Source of the DNA: Manis javanica
Taxonomy: Eukaryota > Chordata > Mammalia > Pholidota > Manidae
DNA length: 64,000 bases
Assembly (NCBI RefSeq): GCF_040802235.1
Contig: NC_133157.1
Span: forward strand, 33,125,501 to 33,189,500
Direction of reading: 5' to 3'
Each line of letters starts with the position of its first letter. Position 1 is the stretch's first letter. The notes beneath the pieces were generated by a model, which did not search any database, was not told the DNA's origin, and saw only the letters and a program-made list of their open reading frames with translations. Below, piece after piece: positions 47,001 to 59,630 of this stretch. The translations under genes were made by a program, and so were the position numbers.

Positions 47001-48564
47001 GGCTTGGCTCTTTCATGGCCCAGCCCAGAACAGATGAACACAGCGTATTAGAAGGAAGTAGGGAGCATGTTAAAGGCAGGCATATTCATAGTGTGGTAGG
47101 AGACAAACTACTTATCAAATATAAATTTCTTTAAATTAAAAAAGCCAATACTAGCAATCTGAGGTAAATGATGATATATACCTAGGGCTGAGGGAATTAA
47201 CTTTATAATAATTGGTATTAACTCATATTTGTTATAGCCCTTTACATTTTATGAAGTTTTTTTTACACACATCAGAACTCATTAGATATTTGTAATATAC
47301 CAATATAGCTTTTACTTTTCATGAAAAAGTGAATTATACTGAGCATGCTGTTTAAGAAGGCAGGAGGTATACTAACATATCTGAAAGACTTGCATCAAAG
47401 ATAACTACAAGTTAAAATTTTGGCACTTAAGAGATATGCATTAGTTACCAAAAAATGCCTATCTCTGCTTTCTTTCATGACCAACAGAGGTTGTCACTGA
47501 GCACTCTCACAGTTCTCAGTGACTGCTGGTCACTCAGTGGGTATGATTGTCATCATCAGTAACTTATCAGAGTACTTCTGCTAAACACAAGCTTAACAGA
47601 TATTTATGGATGCCAATACCACATATTCTGACTAATGGGAAACACTAGGCTTCTAAAAGATTCTCAGTGTGTTTCCTATATTGCACTTTTCTAGAAAACA
47701 AAACTTTAACCATTATATAATATAATGTGATCTTGGTTTTAGACATAGGAGCAGGGAACATGTGATGTACCTTTTCCTAAAATTTTTGGTATAGCCTCTT
47801 CAGGGATGTAGCAAGTAGAAATAACAAAATACACATGTTCTTTGCGCTTCTGTGAAAAAAGACGACACATATTTTCAAAAGATTAAAATAGAGGTCTCTT
47901 CTGCTTTAACCACTTCATTTTCACAATTGAAAATAAGGAACTACTGTGTAGTTGATGTTCCTAAACTCATTCAACACAGCATTGACATAAATATACTGTT
48001 CTGCAGCAACCTTGTAAATTTACATTTACCAATAATTATACATTATACCAATTATAATACACTTGACAATTATCATGAATAAAAAAGGCTAAATAAAATT
48101 TAGAGTAAAATACACCAGATTAGATTTCATAATCCAAGTGAAATGGGACCTTGAAATTATAAAATGTCATTTTCTCCAGTAGTATTCCTGATGCCCTTTA
48201 ATTCCTTGGTTAATATCCTGATTTTTTATCATGACCACACCTCACAGAGGACAAAGGTAACAGTTCTCTTGAGTTTGCTGGCTGTTAATTTTTAATTCTC
48301 ACCTGTGTGGCTCTATTGTTAAACAAGACTCTATCCTCTATTTTTCTTAATTTCATAGCTACTTATCTGCTTGAGGCTTGTTAGTTAGGATTGGACTGCA
48401 TGTATGCCCTGCACTTCCTGCTGTATTAATTCTAACGGAAATTGTCAGTCTTGTAAGTTCTTTTATGTGATGCAGAAAATAAGCCAGCTATGTAATAAAG
48501 AACTTCCAGAAGATGCTAAACAAATAAATTAACAGGCGAGCTTATTGTCCTTTACAAACTAAAG

Positions 48565-48795
48565 GGCAAAGTGATAGAGTAGAAAGCATGGGCTTTAGAC
48601 TAAAATGACCTGGGTGTGAATCCCAGTGTTGCTACCCGATGCCAGCTCTGTGACTTAAGGTAAATCTCTTAACCTTTCTGTCACTTCCTCCAAAGTAAAC
48701 TGGTGCTCATGCCACCTACCTTGCAAGGTTTTTGTGAGGTTTAGAAGCAAAGTATGTACATCATCTAACACATGATGGGTTGCTCTATAGTGGTT
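48565..48795 (+). repeat. MIR SINE
   Basis: It carries MIR landmarks in order: 'gatagagtagaaagcatgggctttag', 'cctgggtgtgaatcccagtgttg', 'gtgacttaaggtaaatctcttaacct' and a closing 'gtgaggtttagaagcaaagtatgta'. Confidence 0.75.
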
Positions 48796-50549
48796 GAAAA
48801 GTCAGACTGAAATTGAGAGTTGGGCAACAGGTGGGCCCAGCATCTGACATGGAACTCTAGACAAAAGGGATACAATTTATGGAAACTTCTTTTAATTATC
48901 AATACAATTATTATACTTTGTAGCTTGTTTTATTGTTAACATTGGGTGTTTTTACCTCCAAATATTTTAAATATATAGTTTTTAAAATTATGGAAAACCT
49001 ATGTTTTCACTGTACTTTGTGGTAATGTTTTTGATGACTAAAAACATCCAATTTTTTTGAACAGCAATGGTAAAATGATCTAATTTTAAAAATTTGTCCT
49101 AGAGCCAATATTGTTCCAAGCAAGATGTAACCTCCATACATGTGTGTGAATGGCTGTCTGGTAGGACCTACAGAGAAGTGTCATTTTTATTCACGTATTT
49201 GGGTTCCTTAAACATTTCTGTAAGATTTAAAATGCTTTTTTTCTTATGGCTGGAATTCCCAGCATCTATTCGTATGCTATCCTTTTTCAATCTACAGGCC
49301 AGTTTAAGGGTATTCACAATAATACAGCTTAAAGTGTTCATAAGGCATTGTTCTAACAGCCAGCATAATACAATAGAAATTGCCCTGAGCAAAGAATTAG
49401 GAGACTTGAATTCACGTCCTAGCTTTGCCACTAATTTTGCAGGATGACTTTAGATAAGTTACTTAACTTTTCTCATTTGTCGAATAATGAGATTGATCCA
49501 TTTTAAGTTATTTTCTACCTCAAAAATTTCTTTCATTTACTGTTTTTTAAATCATCAAAACACCTTCTCAGAGTTATGTTAAGCACTGATGGGAAGAGAA
49601 GTATTTAATAATGTTTAAGGTAGTGTTTTTTAAACTGTGAATAAAGATTACTTGGGGTTCTTATTAAAAATGTAGATTCCTGTCCTCACCGTGGCTGAAT
49701 CCAAGACTCCCATGGTGAGGGCCAGGTTTCTGTGTTTTTCACAAGCTCCTCAATGATTATAATTTTTGAGAACCACTGGCCTAAAAGAATGTGGTCTAAG
49801 AGGTAAAAAGCTAGCATGTGGCTTCAATTACTCTGGCCTCTGGCAAATCCCTTCAAAACACAATACCGTTCAAAGTGCAGGAGACTAGAAGACTGCTTGC
49901 TTCAGCAGTCAGCCTTGTGCTTGACCCCTGCTTAATGCTTTTTACTTGCCGTGTACTAATAAAACACAACAAAAGTTCTGTCTGGCAGTTCTTGAAGAGG
50001 GCTGCAAGCTCCCCTAACAGTGAGAGACTGCAGCTTGTGCCACCGGGCTCGAGGAAGAAAGACAAGTAAAAACAACCTCTCTACTCTTGATTCACCCTTT
50101 ATCTGGCTGAGAAAACAAAGTCTAAGCCACACTGTTCTCACTCTGTGGCCAGAGAGTGGACTTATCTAATAGTTCAAACCTCTTCTATACAGTAGAAATG
50201 ACCAAAGCCCCATCTGTCTCTTTTCCTTCTTAAAGCTGTTCACAGGAACAAAACACCAAGTAAGACACATGCTAGAGATTTTTAAATCCATATAAATAAA
50301 TTACAAAGAGAGGTGGTAATATTTTCTTTAAATTTAACAACAAATTCCCTCATGATGAAAAAATACGTGTAATTTTAACAGGAAATTTAAAAGACATTTT
50401 GTTACAAGACTTAACATTTATGAGAAAAATGCCATTCATTATCTGTGCTCGTTATAGAGAAACGTAACAGCAACTTTAAAAGGCCAGGTATACTGATGCG
50501 ATGAAATTTCTTTTCCAACAATCAGTATGCCAACATCAAACTTCTGGGT

Positions 50550-50926
50550 TTTATTCAATACTAGTATCACAGGTTTCTCCTAACCCAACCAAAACTCCTG
50601 CCAAATGTCCACAAAATTCACACCAAAAACAAAAACAGAAGAACCTTGGCGAGAGCTACCATGCACAATCACCAGAAGAGCCGTCGCTCGGCGCCCAGGT
50701 GAGCAGGAGCTGAGGCGTGCTGCACAAGGGGCCGCTGCGGAGGCCACCTGCGGGCCCCTGGGGCGCTGGACGCCCGAGTCCTGGGGTCAGGGGTGTTCAC
50801 GGACCTGTAAGAACCAGGATCTTGGCCCAAACTTTTAAGATCTTCTAAAAATAAAATACTTCACCTAAATTGAAGTAATTTATAAGTCAAACAGCAGAAG
50901 CAGTCCTTACTTGATGTACGTTGTGC
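50550..50926 (-). other. DCAF10: DCAF10 proximal 3' UTR with a CpG-rich patch
   Basis: This is the sequence just downstream of the DCAF10 stop codon. A possible polyadenylation signal AATAAA lies on the - strand at 50,555-50,550, but the real 3' UTR may be much longer. At about 50,640-50,810 there is a sharply GC- and CpG-rich patch in otherwise AT-rich sequence. Confidence 0.45.
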
Positions 50927-51295
50927 CTAAAACTTCGGCTGGTACAAAGAAACCCGCCCGCTGAGGCACCCTGAGGCAATCTGACAATGCGTTGGAGAGA
51001 ACTTTGTCGTCAGTACCACGTCTTTATGAGAGTACAGGGAACGGGTCACCCGCAAGGGGTTGGCTTCTTTGGGCAAACAGTCAATCAGTTCACTGCACTG
51101 TTTGTCAAATCCCAACAAGCGAATCCCGTAGCCATGTGGGGAAGAAATCATTCGCCCATCAGGGCTGAAGCAAAGTTCTTTGATATAACCCCTGCCTACG
51201 TTGGCTTCTTCAATGTAATGAGTCAGTCGTAGAGAACAGCGAGGTGAGACAGGTCGCACAGGCGCTCCCTCCTGGAATTCATAGACACATGTCCA
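50927..51295 (-). CDS. DCAF10: DCAF10 last coding exon
   Basis: This exon encodes the C-terminal 122 residues of DCAF10 (WDR32), a WD40 substrate receptor for the CUL4-DDB1 ubiquitin ligase. A splice acceptor (CACCTAG, ending at 51,296) gives phase 0 at 51,295. The exon reads on without a stop to its TAG at 50,927 and contains the family's SPDGRMISSPHGYGIRLLGF segment and a terminal WD-like blade ending in SLYQPKF. It joins in frame to the exon at 52,084-52,229. The gene continues off the right edge. Confidence 0.95.
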   Translation of the reverse strand, partial: WTCVYEFQEGAPVRPVSPRCSLRLTHYIEEANVGRGYIKELCFSPDGRMISSPHGYGIRLLGFDKQCSELIDCLPKEANPLRVTRSLYSHKDVVLTTKFSPTHCQIASGCLSGRVSLYQPKF

Positions 51296-52083
51296 CTAGG
51301 TGGGAGAGAAAGACAAACCAAAGTTACACAGCCCCAGAAAATGCTACAGATATGCCTTTTAAAAAAATGCTCAACAGAACGCTAAAGCCACAGAAGAAGT
51401 GCAAGAAATCATTCAGATGAATGCTACCCCTCCAAACTAATGCGTAGGGCCCATACCTTCTTATCTTTATAAACTAAGGTTATTCTCTACTATGTGCACC
51501 AATGCCTTTTATTCCCTGAGGTTGCTGTGACTTCTATAGTAATAATTCCTTTTTCCAAGAGTAACAACAATCTTGATATTTAAAAAATTCTAAGGTTAAG
51601 ACATCCAAGCCCTAGAATACCTCTCCTCTGACATATTTCAGAGGCTCTTCTCTCCTTTCAGTGTGGCATCTAGAAATATTGAGACTCCGGCCTTCCAGAG
51701 TGGTGAGAATCCTAAAATCCTATGAGGCATTTTCTGCTCATCATCAGTTTAGTCCCTTCCTTTCCTAAATATTCCCCTGGTTTTTAAAAAGAGAAAATTA
51801 TCATATTCAGTTGGCTTAGTGAAACTTCACATTTAGCCAGCTTGGCTGAAACATATCAGTTCTATGTTTACTATGCATGGGTTTTTTATAATAGATGAAG
51901 GAGGCAAGAATTAAGAAGATGAGAATAAGCTGAGCTGGTGATACTTTAAAGTCCTCTCCGGCCTGCCACACTGAGGTCACAGAGGAGGAAGAGGGCTTCC
52001 CAGGGATAAAGGTGCCAGGAGCACACACGGCAATGGCCCTCATTTGATCAGCCCTGTCACAGGCGGACAGCTGCTGCCTGTAC

Positions 52084-52229
52084 CTCCTGATCATCAGTGT
52101 TACTGGAGCATCGCAGAAGAGTGGCCCAGCCTTTTGGGTGCAGCTGTAAGGATGTTATGCAGTTTCCACGGTCTCTCTCACCAGGAACTTCAGGGGTTAA
52201 GACTTCAAGACTATTTCGTGGTGAAACTC
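52084..52229 (-). CDS. DCAF10: DCAF10 penultimate coding exon
   Basis: This 146-bp exon lies between acceptor TTGTATCTCAG (AG at 52,231-52,230) and donor GTACAG (GT at 52,083-52,082). The first two bases finish a codon started in the upstream exon, and 48 codons follow. The protein includes SLQLHPKGWATLLRCSSNTD, part of a WD40 blade typical of DCAF10. A 788-bp intron separates it from the last exon. Confidence 0.94.
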
Positions 52230-52394
52230 CTGAGATACAAGAAAATTAGGATGTGGGATTGTATTATCAAAGGATTAAAGCGCTCATCAAAGCTTTGATT
52301 TCTTGCCAGTCCTTCACCTGCCCCGTATGCTACCACATGTGGGGAAAAAAAAAAAAACAACGCAGTGCCACAAAAATTCAATCATAATGTAAGT

Positions 52395-52590
52395 TGGTCA
52401 CAGGGATAGCAGTGCAGCATGGAGAATATAGCCAATGAATCTGTAACATCTTCCTATGTTGACAGACAGTAACTACGCTAGTGGGGGTAAGGATTTAAAT
52501 ATGGGTAACTGTTGAACCACTATGTTATATACCTGAAACCAATATAAGATTGTATATCAATGATACTTCAGTTAAAAACAAAACAAAACA
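52395..52590 (+). mobile_element. L1 3'-end fragment
   Basis: The 3' UTR end of an L1MA-type element lies on the + strand: 'gtaacatcttcctatgttgac', 'gctagtgggggtaagga', 'cctgaaaccaatataagattg', then an A-rich tail. It is related to the fragment at 12,460-12,840. Confidence 0.7.
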
Positions 52591-53302
52591 TGGTGCCCCT
52601 CAATATATGCAGGTGAGGGGATGAGGAACTATATGACTAAAGCTAAAAAATGCAAGGTACTGCAGCAGGAATCACCAATGACCTAAGGCTAAGGCATTAA
52701 TGTTGACTAGGGGTCCTTTTGATTTGATCTCAGAAGCAAAGTTATGTGGCAAAAGTTAGGGCATGAAAGGAATCTGGAAAAATAAAAGGAAACAATTTTC
52801 ATCTCAACTGACACCCCAGAGGACCTGTGCTCTCTACTCCACAGAAGGAAATACTTGGAAGCCATGAAGACTCCCTTCACATAAATAAAAGGCTATTGTG
52901 CAGCAGGACTTAGGGCCCCCAATTCCAGTACTACAAATGACAAACAGACCTACAATTTTGGAGGTGAGGAAGGGCACCTCACACAGAGGCAGGTCAAAAC
53001 AAGGGGTGGGCGATACTGCCAATCATATATATTCTGGTACTCTGCTATGGCCTCTCATTTCCTTCTATCTCGTCCCCAGTGATAGTGAATGCTACAGGAA
53101 GGCACTGTCTCTGATGGGAGTACTGACATATCCCTCAGGTACATGGAGAACCACTTTCATAGACATTGTAAGGAAGTAGCTTAGAAATTTGGTATCAGCA
53201 GAAATACCTCAACATTTCTCTGCCTGTGAAAGGAGCTGCTTTGAAGATAATGAGCTCCATCATGATGACCTTTTGTGAATTGTTTCTCAATAGAAATGCT
53301 AC

Positions 53303-53642
53303 TGATTTTTAAAAATTAAAGTGTCATTGATATACAAAATTATGATGGTTTCAAATACACAACACAGTGGTTCAGTATTCACCCATACTATCAAGTCCTC
53401 ACCCTCCTTATTGCAGTCACTGTCCATCTACATAGTAAGATGTTGCAGAGGCTTTAACTGTCTTCTCCATGCTGTACTACTGTTCCTGTGCCCAACGCAT
53501 ATTGTGATTGAGAGTTATTGTGCCCCTTAATCCCCTTCTCCCTCCACCCTCCCCAACCCCCCCTCCTATGATAACCACTAGTCCCTTCTAGGTGTCTATG
53601 AGTCTACTGCTATTTTTTTCCTTCTCTTTTGCTTTGTATTTG
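53303..53642 (-). mobile_element. older L1, 3' part, split by a later L1
   Basis: An L1 3' UTR is read antisense on the + strand. Its text stops at 53,642 and resumes at 61,351 with the next part of the same kind of element (end of ORF2). A 16-bp duplication, TTTTGCTTTGTATTTG at 53,627-53,642 against TTTTGCTTTGTTTTTG at 61,351-61,366, marks the break. Confidence 0.75.
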
Positions 53643-56376
53643 TTTTTATTGAGGTGTCACTGATATGCAATCTTAAAAAGGATTCAATTGAGCAACATTG
53701 TGCTTACTATCTTCACCCATATTATCAAGTCACTCCTACACACTCCACTGCAATCACTGTCCACCAGCCTAGTGAGATGCTACAGTTACTACTTGTCTTC
53801 TCTGTGCTATACTGCCTTCTCTGTGACCCCCCTACATTATATGGGTTAATCACAATGCCCCTTAGTCCCCTTCTCCCTCCTTCCCCACCCCTTTCCCTTT
53901 GATATCCCCTAGTCTCTTCTTGGAGTCTCTGAGTCTGCTGCTGTTCTGTTCCTTCAGTTTTGCTTTGTTGTTATACTCCACAAATGAGTGAAATCATTTG
54001 GTACTTGTCTTTCTCTGCCGGGCTTATTTCACTGGGTATAATACCCTTTAGACACATCCATGTTGCTCCAAATGGTAGGATTTGTTTTCTTATGGCTGAA
54101 TAATATTCGACTGTGTATATGTACCACATCTTCTTTATCTCATTCATCTACTGATGGACACTTAGGTTACTTCCATATCTTGGCTATTGTAAGCAGTGCT
54201 GCGATAAGCAGAGGGGTGCTTATGTCTTTTTGAATCAGGGATCTTGTTTTCTTCAGGTAAATTCCTAGGAGTGGACTGACTGGGTCCAATGGTATTTCTA
54301 TTTTTAGTTTTTTCAGGAACCTCCATATTGCTTTCCACAATGGCTGAACTAATTTACATTCCCACCAACAGTGTAGGAGCATTCACTTTTCTCCACAGCC
54401 TCAACAGCATTTGCTGCTCCTTGTCTTTTGGATGTTGGCCATCCTAACAGGTATGAAGTGATATCTCACTGGGGTTTTAGTTTGCATTTACCTGATAATT
54501 AGTGATGTGGAACATCTTCTCATATGCCTGTTGGCCATCTGAATTTCTTTGTTGGAGAAGTGTCTGTTCAGATCCTCCGCCCATTTTTTAATCAGGTTAT
54601 TTGCTTTTTGTGTGTTGAAGCATGTGAGTTCTTTATATATGTGGGACGTTAACCCCTTATTGGATATGTCATTTACAAATATGTTCTCTCATACTGTAGG
54701 ATGCCTTTTTATTCTACTGATGGTGTCCTTTGCTGTACAGAAGCTTTTTAGTTTGATGTAGTCCCATCTGTTCATTTTTGCTTTTGTTTTCCTTCCTGAG
54801 GAGATGTGTTCAGGAAAAGTTGCTCATGTTTATATTCAAGTGAGTTTTGCCTAAGTTTTCTTCTAAGAATTTTATGGTTTCATGACTTACATTCAGGTCT
54901 TTGATCCATTTTGAGTTTACTTTTGTGTATGGAGTTAGACAGTAATCCAGTTTGATTATCTTACATGTAGCTGTCCAGTTTTGCCAACACCAGTTGTTGA
55001 AGAGGCTGTCATTTCCCCATTTGTATATCCATGGCTCCTTTATCATATATTAATTGATCATATATGCTTGGGTTTATATCTGGGCTATCTATTCTCTTCC
55101 ATTGATCTATGGGTCTGTTCTTGTGCCAGTATCAAATTGCCTTGATTACTATGGCTTTGTAGTAGAGCTTGAAGTTGGGGAGCATAGTTCCTCCAGTTTT
55201 ATTCTTCCTTCTCAGGATTGCCTTGGCTATTCAGGGTCTTTTGTGATTCCATATGAATTTTAGAACTATTTGTTCTAGTTCATTAAAGAATGCCATTGGT
55301 ATTTTGATAGGGATTGCATTGAATCTGTAGATTGCTTTAGGCAGGATGGCTATTTTGACAATATTAATTCTTTCCTATCCATGAGTACAGAATGTATTTC
55401 CATTTCTTGGTGTCTTCTTTAATTTCTCTCATGAGTGTCTTGTAGTTTTCAGGATATAGGTCTTTCACCTCCTTGGTTAGGTTTATTCCTAGATATTTTA
55501 TTCTTTTTGGTGCAATTGTAAATGAAATTCTTTTCCTGATTTCTCCTTCTTCTAGTTTATCATTAGTACATAGGAATGCAACAGATTTCTGTGTATTACT
55601 TTTGTATCCTGCAACATTGCTGAATTCAGTTATTAGCTCTAGTAGTTTTGGGGTGGATTCTTTAGGTTTTTTTTTTTATGTACAATATCATGTCATCTGC
55701 AAACACAGACAGTTTAACTTCTTCCTTACTGATCTGGGTGCCTTTTATTTCTTTGTGTCATCTGATTGCCGTGGCTAGGACCTCCAGAACTACGTTGAAT
55801 AAAAATGGGGAGACTGGGCATCCTAATCTTAGAGGAAAAGCTTTCATCTTTTCACTGTTAAGTAGGAAGTTGGCTGTGGGTTTGTCATTTATAGCCTTTA
55901 TTATGTTGAGGTACTTGCCCTCTATACTTATTTTGTTGAGAGTTTATATAATGAATGAATATTGAATTTTGTCATATCTTTTTTGTATCTAGTGAGATGA
56001 TCAAGTGTCTTTTGAACTTTTTGTAGATGTGGTGTATGACATTGGTGGATTTTCAAATATTGTACCATCCTTGCATCCCTGGAATAAATCCCACTTGATC
56101 ATGACTCATCTTTTTGATCTCTTTTTGAATTCAGTTTGCTAATATTTTGAGTATTTTTTATCTATGTTCATGAGGGAAATTAGTCTATAATTTTCTTTTT
56201 TCATGGTGTCTTTGCCTGGTTTTGGTATTAGAGTGATGTTGACCTCATAGAATGAGTTTGGGAGTATTCCCTCCTCTTCTACTTTTTGGAAAACTTTAAG
56301 GAGGATGGGTATTAGGTCTTCTTCAAATGTTTGATAAAATTCAGTGGTGAAGCCATCTGGTCCAGGGGTTTTGTTC

Positions 56377-56394
56377 TTAGGGAGTTTTTTTATT
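56377..56394. repeat. 18-bp target duplication of ERV retrocopy 2, left
   Basis: TTAGGGAGTTTTTTTATT is repeated exactly at 57,833-57,850. L1 ORF2 text continues correctly when one copy and the insert are ignored. Confidence 0.93.
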
Positions 56395-57832
56395 TTTATT
56401 TTTTGAGAGGGCATCTCTCATATTTATTGATCAAATGGTTGTTAACAACAATAAAATTCTGTATAGGGGGGTCAATGCTCAATGCACAATCATTAATCCA
56501 TCTCAAGCCTAATTCTCGTCAGTCTCCAATCTTCTGAAGCATAATGAACAAGTTCTTACATGGTGAACGAATTCTTACATAGTGAATAAGTTCTTACATG
56601 GTGAACAGTACAAGGGCATTCATCACAGAAACTTTCGGTTTTGATCACGCATTATGAACTATAAACAATCAGGTCAAATATGAATATTCGTTTGATTTTT
56701 ATACTTGATTTATATGTGGATACCACATTTCTCCCTTTATTATTATTATTATTTTTATTTTTAATAAAATGCTGAAGTGGTAGGTAGATGCAAGATAAAG
56801 GTAGAAAACATAGTTTAGTGTTGTAAGAGAGCAATTGTAGATGATCATGTGTGTGCCTGTAGACTATGTGCTAATCCGAGCTAGACAAGGGCAATAAAAC
56901 ATCCACGGATGCAGAAGCTTTCTCTCAAAATAGGGGGGGTGAGGTTCTAAGCTTCACCACTGTTGTTCCCCGATTTCTCACCTGATGGCCCCCCTACAAC
57001 TGTGCCTGTCTTAGGTTGTTCCTCCCTTGAGGAATCTTACCCGTCTCTCGCTAACCAGTCATCTTCCGGGGCCATACAGGGAAATGTAAAGTTGGTAAGT
57101 GAGAGAGAAGCCATATTGTTTGAAAAGGTTAGCTTTTTACTTCTTTGCAGATTTATGCCGTGTGGCTTCTATGCCCAGCACTTGTCTCGAGGTATCTTTA
57201 CCACCTGGAGGAATTATGATGCTTGGTAAATTCGATATGAGGCACGGATTCTATTTAAGGGTTGTAATTAGGAAGGAAGAAGAAAAGTTATAGAGGTAGC
57301 ATATGGAAGAAAACATGGGAAGATTGATTATTTCTTTGACATATCTTCTTGTAGAGTACCTTAAGCATGTATAGGTTTTAAACTACTAACTAACTTGTGC
57401 GCACATATTAACATAATAGGAATATGGTGACATAAACTAAGCAAATCTTTAATTACCATCCATCTCCAGTGAAGCCAAGAAAACCAGTTAGGCACCATAG
57501 GCATTTGTGAAAATTTGTCTATGATAAGATGGATATTGTCCAACTGTACTTGAACAGTCTGAGAGAAATCAGACAAATTAAAGCAACCCATTTCTGGGAT
57601 CTGTTCACATCCCATATGTTCTTTTAACCGTAGATAGTCTATAGTCGTAAGATTTTGGAGCGCTACAACTTGCACCCCTCCCAACTCCTGGTTGAGTTCC
57701 AACAGTACAGGTCCACTCAAATTCGTTGTCTCACTGTATGCACATGCCAGCCTAGACATCTCCCTCCTCATTCCAGTGGCAAGTCCAGGAAACGGTGGGA
57801 TGGACACAGCCACAACTGCAGCATCGCCCGGA
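56395..57832 (-). mobile_element. L1-processed ERV env/LTR transcript, copy 2
   Basis: This is a 1,438-bp insertion within L1 ORF2, flanked by a perfect 18-bp duplication and ending (- strand) in an A-rich tail 17-18 nt after AATAAA at 56,428-56,423. It begins inside an env transmembrane region (57,830-57,361, open frame), then has non-coding sequence, an AT-rich tract and a probable U3-R segment ending at the polyadenylation site. This is the structure of an ERV mRNA reverse-transcribed by L1, comparable to HERV-W processed copies in primates. It is 5'-truncated relative to copy 1 at 29,955-31,594. Confidence 0.88.
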
Positions 57833-58029
57833 TTAGGGAGTTTTTTTATTACCACTTCAATTTCATTGCTGGTAATTGGTCTGTTTAGATTTTCTGTTTC
57901 TTCCTGGGTCAGTCTTAGAAGGTTGTATTTTTCTAGAAAGTTTTCCATTTCTTCTAGGTTATCCAATTTGTTAGCAAATAATTTTTCATAGTATTCTATG
58001 TTAATTTTTTGTATTTCTGTGGTGTTCAT
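57361..58029 (-). pseudogene. fusion frame: L1 ORF2 piece joined to an ERV env transmembrane relic
   Basis: One 222-codon frame starts in decayed L1 ORF2 (about 66 codons resembling the region before the reverse transcriptase). It crosses the insertion boundary at 57,833 and continues into an env transmembrane relic. The relic has a region resembling the conserved LQN...LD...LKE segment of class I envelopes and a CX6CC-like motif in which the first cysteine of the CC pair is Gly (CEQIPEMGC). A Trp-rich segment and a hydrophobic stretch precede the stop. This is an accident of insertion and there is no sign of a promoter. I list it as a relic, not as a gene. Confidence 0.6.
57833..57850. repeat. 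18-bp target duplication of ERV retrocopy 2, right
   Basis: This is the second copy of TTAGGGAGTTTTTTTATT, directly at the 5' end of the inserted ERV transcript. Confidence 0.93.
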
Positions 58030-59630
58030 AGTGATTTTTCCTTTCTCGTTTCTGATTCTGTTTATGTGTGTACACTCTCTCTTCTTCTTGTTAAGTTTGG
58101 CTAGGCGTTTATCTACTTTATTTTCTCAAAGAACCAGCTCCTGCTTTCATTGATTCTATTGTTTTACTCTTCTCCTTTTTATTTATTTCTGCTCTGCACT
58201 TTATTTTGTCCCTCCTTCTACTGACTTTGGGCCTCATTTGTTTTCTTTCTATTTTCATTAATTGAGTTTAGACTGTTCACTTCGGATTGTTCTGTTCTGA
58301 TGTAAGCTTGTATTGCAATTACTTTCTTCTTAGAATGGCCTTCCCTGTGTCCCACAAATTTTGGGTTTTCATTAGTTCCTGTTTTCATTTGTCTCCATCT
58401 ATTGCTTGATCTTTGTTTTTATGTGGCCACTGATCCATTGAGTATTTAGGAGCTGTTGTTAAGCCACCATGTGTTTGTGGGCTTTTTTGTTTCTTTGCAT
58501 AATTTATTTCTAGGTTCATACTTTTGTTGTCTGAGAAGCTGGTTTGTACAATTTCAATTCTTCTGAATTTACTGAGGCTCTTTTTGTGGTCTAGTATGTG
58601 ATCTATTTTGGAAAATGTTCCATGTGCACTTAAGAAGAATGTGTATCCTGCTGCTTTTGGGGAGAGTGTTCTGTAGATGTCTTTTAGATCCATCTGTTCT
58701 ATGTATTGTTCAGTGCCTCTGTCTCCCTACTTTTTTCTGTCTGGTTGATCTGTCCTTTGAGGTGCGTGGTGTGTTGAAGTCTCCTAAAATGAATGCATTG
58801 CATTCTCTTTCCCCTTTAATTCTGTTAGTATTTGTTTCACATATGTAGTTGCTCCTATGCTGGGTGCATAGGTATTTATAATGGGTATATCCTCTTGCTG
58901 GATTGACCCCTTTATCATTATGTACTGTCCTTCTTTGTCTCTTGTTGCTTTCTTTGTTTTGAAGTCTGTTTTGTCCGATTTAATACTGCAACTCCTGCTT
59001 TTTTCTCCCTATTATTTGCATGAAATATCTTTTCCGTCCCCTCACTTTTAGTAAGTGTATGCCTTTGGGTTTAAAGTGAATCGCTTGTAGGCAGAATATA
59101 GATGGATCTGGTTTTTTAATCCATTTTATAACTCTATGGCTTTTGATTGGTGCATTCAGTCCATTTACATTTAGGGTGATTATAGATATGTACTTATTGC
59201 CATTGCAGGCTTTACATTCGAGGTTACCAAAGGTTCAAGGGCAGCTTCTTTACTATCTAACAGTCTAACTTAACTCATTTATTAAGCTAATTCAAACACA
59301 ATCTAAGGATTTTTTTTCCTCCCTTCTTTTTCTTCCTCCTCCACTCTTTATATATTAGATGTCATAGTCTGTACTCTTTGTGTATCCCTTGACTGACTTT
59401 TGGGGTAGTTGATTTAATTTTACATTTGCTTAGTAATTAACTGTTCTACTTTCTTTACTGTGGTTTTATTACCTCTGGTGACAGCTATTTAGCCTTAGGA
59501 GCACTTCCATCTATGACAGTGCCTCCAAAATACACTGTAGAGATGGTTTGTGGGAAGTAAATTCCATCAACTCTTCCTTATCTGGAAATTGTTTAATCCC
59601 TGCTTCAAATTTAAATGATAATCTTGCCAG

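Larger units (their letters stand above)
42830..50549. other. AT-rich region 3' of DCAF10, with old repeats
   Basis: No gene is supported. It may include distal 3' UTR of DCAF10 (- strand). Recognised pieces are MER5A-like at 43,857-44,030 (-), a (TG)n(TA)n microsatellite at 44,857-44,882, L2-like at about 45,740-45,815 (+) and 45,970-46,090 (-), MIR at about 48,565-48,795 (+) and 49,360-49,505 (+), and MER5A-like at about 49,630-49,790 (+). The rest looks unique. Confidence 0.5.
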
